The notes below the pieces were generated by a model. The model ran no database searches and had not been told where the DNA came from. It worked only from the letters and a program-made list of their open reading frames with translations. Below are positions 5,914 to 6,849 of a stretch of 6,849 nucleotides of DNA, in pieces. The position numbers were made by a program, and so were the translations under genes. The stretch is from Erysipelotrichaceae bacterium UBA1783 (lineage in GTDB: Bacteria > Bacillota_I > Bacilli_A > Erysipelotrichales > Erysipelotrichaceae): positions 6,655 to 13,503 of the forward strand of contig DCGH01000052.1 of NCBI GenBank assembly GCA_002315205.1, written 5' to 3'. The first letter of the stretch is position 1; each line of letters begins with the position of its first letter.

Positions 5914-6769
5914 AAAACTTAGCTTTGTTTTTAAAGTTCATTTTTGCTACAGAATATAATGCCTGATAACCATTTTTATCAACAAACTCCTTAGCAAAGC
6001 TATCCACCTGACTACCAGCTCCCTTAGGGAATACGCAATTGTATTTTTCACCCATTGCTTCCATTTCCTTTAAGAAGGCATAACGGGAAATCATTGACCC
6101 AATAGCAACTGAGATATATTTGCTTTCGGCTTTCGTTTCGAAATGGATTCCTTTGACTGCTTCTAGGCCTTTCAGATGGTTGTAGTAGGAATCTTCAGGG
6201 CAAAACTGGTCAATAACAATAAGCTGTGGTAATTTATAGCCTTTATTAATTAAATGCAGATAGCATTGATTATGCATTTTTGCTTTAATAACATTCATAT
6301 TGTTGTTAGTAATGACCTGATTATATTTTGAATTTGGTAAAACTAATAATGAATGAGGAACAACATTCATTAGCTTTGGTGCAACCTCTAATATATATTG
6401 ATCTGTTAGCTTTTTGGAATCATCCAGCTTTAGCTGAGCAATTTTCTGATAAACATCTTCATCTACATAAGTAGCACAGACACAGATAGGTCCAAAGAAA
6501 TCACCAGTACCAACCTCATCAGAGCCAGCTTGTGGAATAACAATAGTAGCTAGCTTTTCTGTATCAACATAAAACATATCATAATACATTTCTGCTTCCT
6601 TACCACTAATGACAACCTTGTTAGAGGTATACACAGTAATTGTTGCTTCATTGGCCTTAAAGATATAACGTATATACTGGTTTTTTTCATTCGTTGAAAG
6701 ACGGCCATTAAAATAGTCGTTAATTTCTTTTATCTTTTTTTCATCTGCAGTAAAACTATATGTATTCAT
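5912..6769 (-). CDS. rnhC: Ribonuclease HIII
   Basis: This 285-aa minus-strand protein is a full-length RNase HIII, which cuts the RNA strand of RNA-DNA hybrids in the cytoplasm (R-loops, primer remnants). Residues 1-75 form the TBP-like N-terminal substrate-binding domain that separates HIII from HII. The catalytic domain starts at AGSDEVGTGDFFGP (81-94) with D84 and E85, then DDSKKLTD (116-123), IDQF with D187, and AESKYISVAIGSMISRYAFL (214-233) with E215, completing a DEDE active site. PKGAGSQVD (248-256) is another family block. All expected residues are present and nothing looks truncated. The start at 6769 has no Shine-Dalgarno, and a good promoter ends six bases before the ATG, so the mRNA may be leaderless. 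It is convergent with trmK and divergent from the gene at the right edge. Confidence 0.95.
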   Translation of the reverse strand: MNTYSFTADEKKIKEINDYFNGRLSTNEKNQYIRYIFKANEATITVYTSNKVVISGKEAEMYYDMFYVDTEKLATIVIPQAGSDEVGTGDFFGPICVCATYVDEDVYQKIAQLKLDDSKKLTDQYILEVAPKLMNVVPHSLLVLPNSKYNQVITNNNMNVIKAKMHNQCYLHLINKGYKLPQLIVIDQFCPEDSYYNHLKGLEAVKGIHFETKAESKYISVAIGSMISRYAFLKEMEAMGEKYNCVFPKGAGSQVDSFAKEFVDKNGYQALYSVAKMNFKNKAKF

Positions 6770-6775
6770 GAATTC

Positions 6776-6803
6776 ATTTTACTACGAAAGGACAATTTTT
6801 CAA
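6776..6803 (-). promoter_or_regulatory. Promoter of rnhC, probably leaderless
   Basis: On the minus strand TTGAAA (6803-6798) and TAAAAT (6781-6776) are separated by 16 bp. Only GAATTC stands between the -10 box and ATG 6769, so transcription would start at or within a base or two of the start codon. That fits the missing Shine-Dalgarno. Confidence 0.6.
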
Positions 6804-6825
6804 AATAAAAAGTATGTGGTATAAT
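6797..6825 (+). promoter_or_regulatory. Extended -10 promoter of the divergent gene at the right edge
   Basis: A perfect TATAAT at 6820-6825 is preceded by TG at 6817-6818, an extended -10 element. A weak -35 (TTTTCA, 6797-6802) is spaced 17 bp upstream. It overlaps the rnhC -35 on the other strand, so the two promoters may compete for polymerase. Confidence 0.7.
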
Positions 6826-6832
6826 CATTTCC

Positions 6833-6849
6833 AAAGGAGTGATTTACAT
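6833..6849 (+). promoter_or_regulatory. Ribosome binding site and cut-off start of the next gene
   Basis: AAAGGAG (6833-6839) is a strong Shine-Dalgarno spaced eight bases from AT at 6848-6849, which would become ATG with the next base. No coding sequence is visible. In Bacillus relatives the gene divergent from rnhC is zapA, encoding a cell-division FtsZ-binding protein. That is an inference from gene order only. Confidence 0.6.

Noticed and set aside
1..6849. CRISPR arrays, tRNA or rRNA genes, insertion sequences, phage genes or toxin-antitoxin pairs
   Set aside because: No spaced direct repeats, cloverleaf segments, transposase motifs or terminal inverted repeats were seen on either strand.

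Overview
The window comes from an AT-rich, low-GC Gram-positive bacterium (Firmicutes/Bacillota), probably of the Erysipelotrichia type. That placement is inferred from gene content: a mannose-family PTS, TrmK and RNase HIII, with strong Shine-Dalgarno sites before several genes. Tryptophan is written TGG and the genes end in TAA or TAG. No 16S rRNA or tRNA is present to confirm the assignment.

Positions 1-4330 hold the end of one plus-strand operon. In order it encodes the C-terminal part of a mannose-family PTS IIB subunit, complete IIC and IID membrane subunits, a NanE-like N-acetylmannosamine-6-phosphate 2-epimerase, a small membrane-anchored TPR-like protein of unknown role, and a double-SIS sugar-phosphate isomerase/deaminase related to the isomerase half of GlmS. 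The simplest reading is amino-sugar catabolism: the PTS imports and phosphorylates a sugar, the epimerase converts the 2-acetamido sugar phosphate, and the SIS enzyme isomerises or deaminates the product. The substrate cannot be fixed from the sequence. No IIA, NagA or classical NagB is visible. The operon promoter lies upstream of the window, and a good intrinsic terminator follows the SIS gene.

Positions 4384-5881 hold a two-gene plus-strand unit: a compact sigma-70 family factor overlapping trmK (tRNA adenine-22 N1-methyltransferase) by 11 bp. The sigma factor sits immediately upstream of trmK, where many Firmicutes carry the housekeeping sigA. However, it is only 267 aa and has replacements at the residues that normally melt and read the -10 element and read the -35 element. 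Its own promoter appears embedded in the terminator of the preceding operon and ends almost at the start codon.

Positions 5890-6803 hold rnhC (RNase HIII) on the minus strand, convergent with trmK. The two genes are separated by back-to-back terminators that overlap both stop codons. The last 80 bp contain divergent promoters with overlapping -35 boxes: one gives a probably leaderless rnhC transcript, the other has an extended TATAAT -10 and a strong Shine-Dalgarno site ending at a start codon cut by the window edge. By Bacillus-type gene order the cut-off gene could be zapA, but none of its coding sequence is visible.
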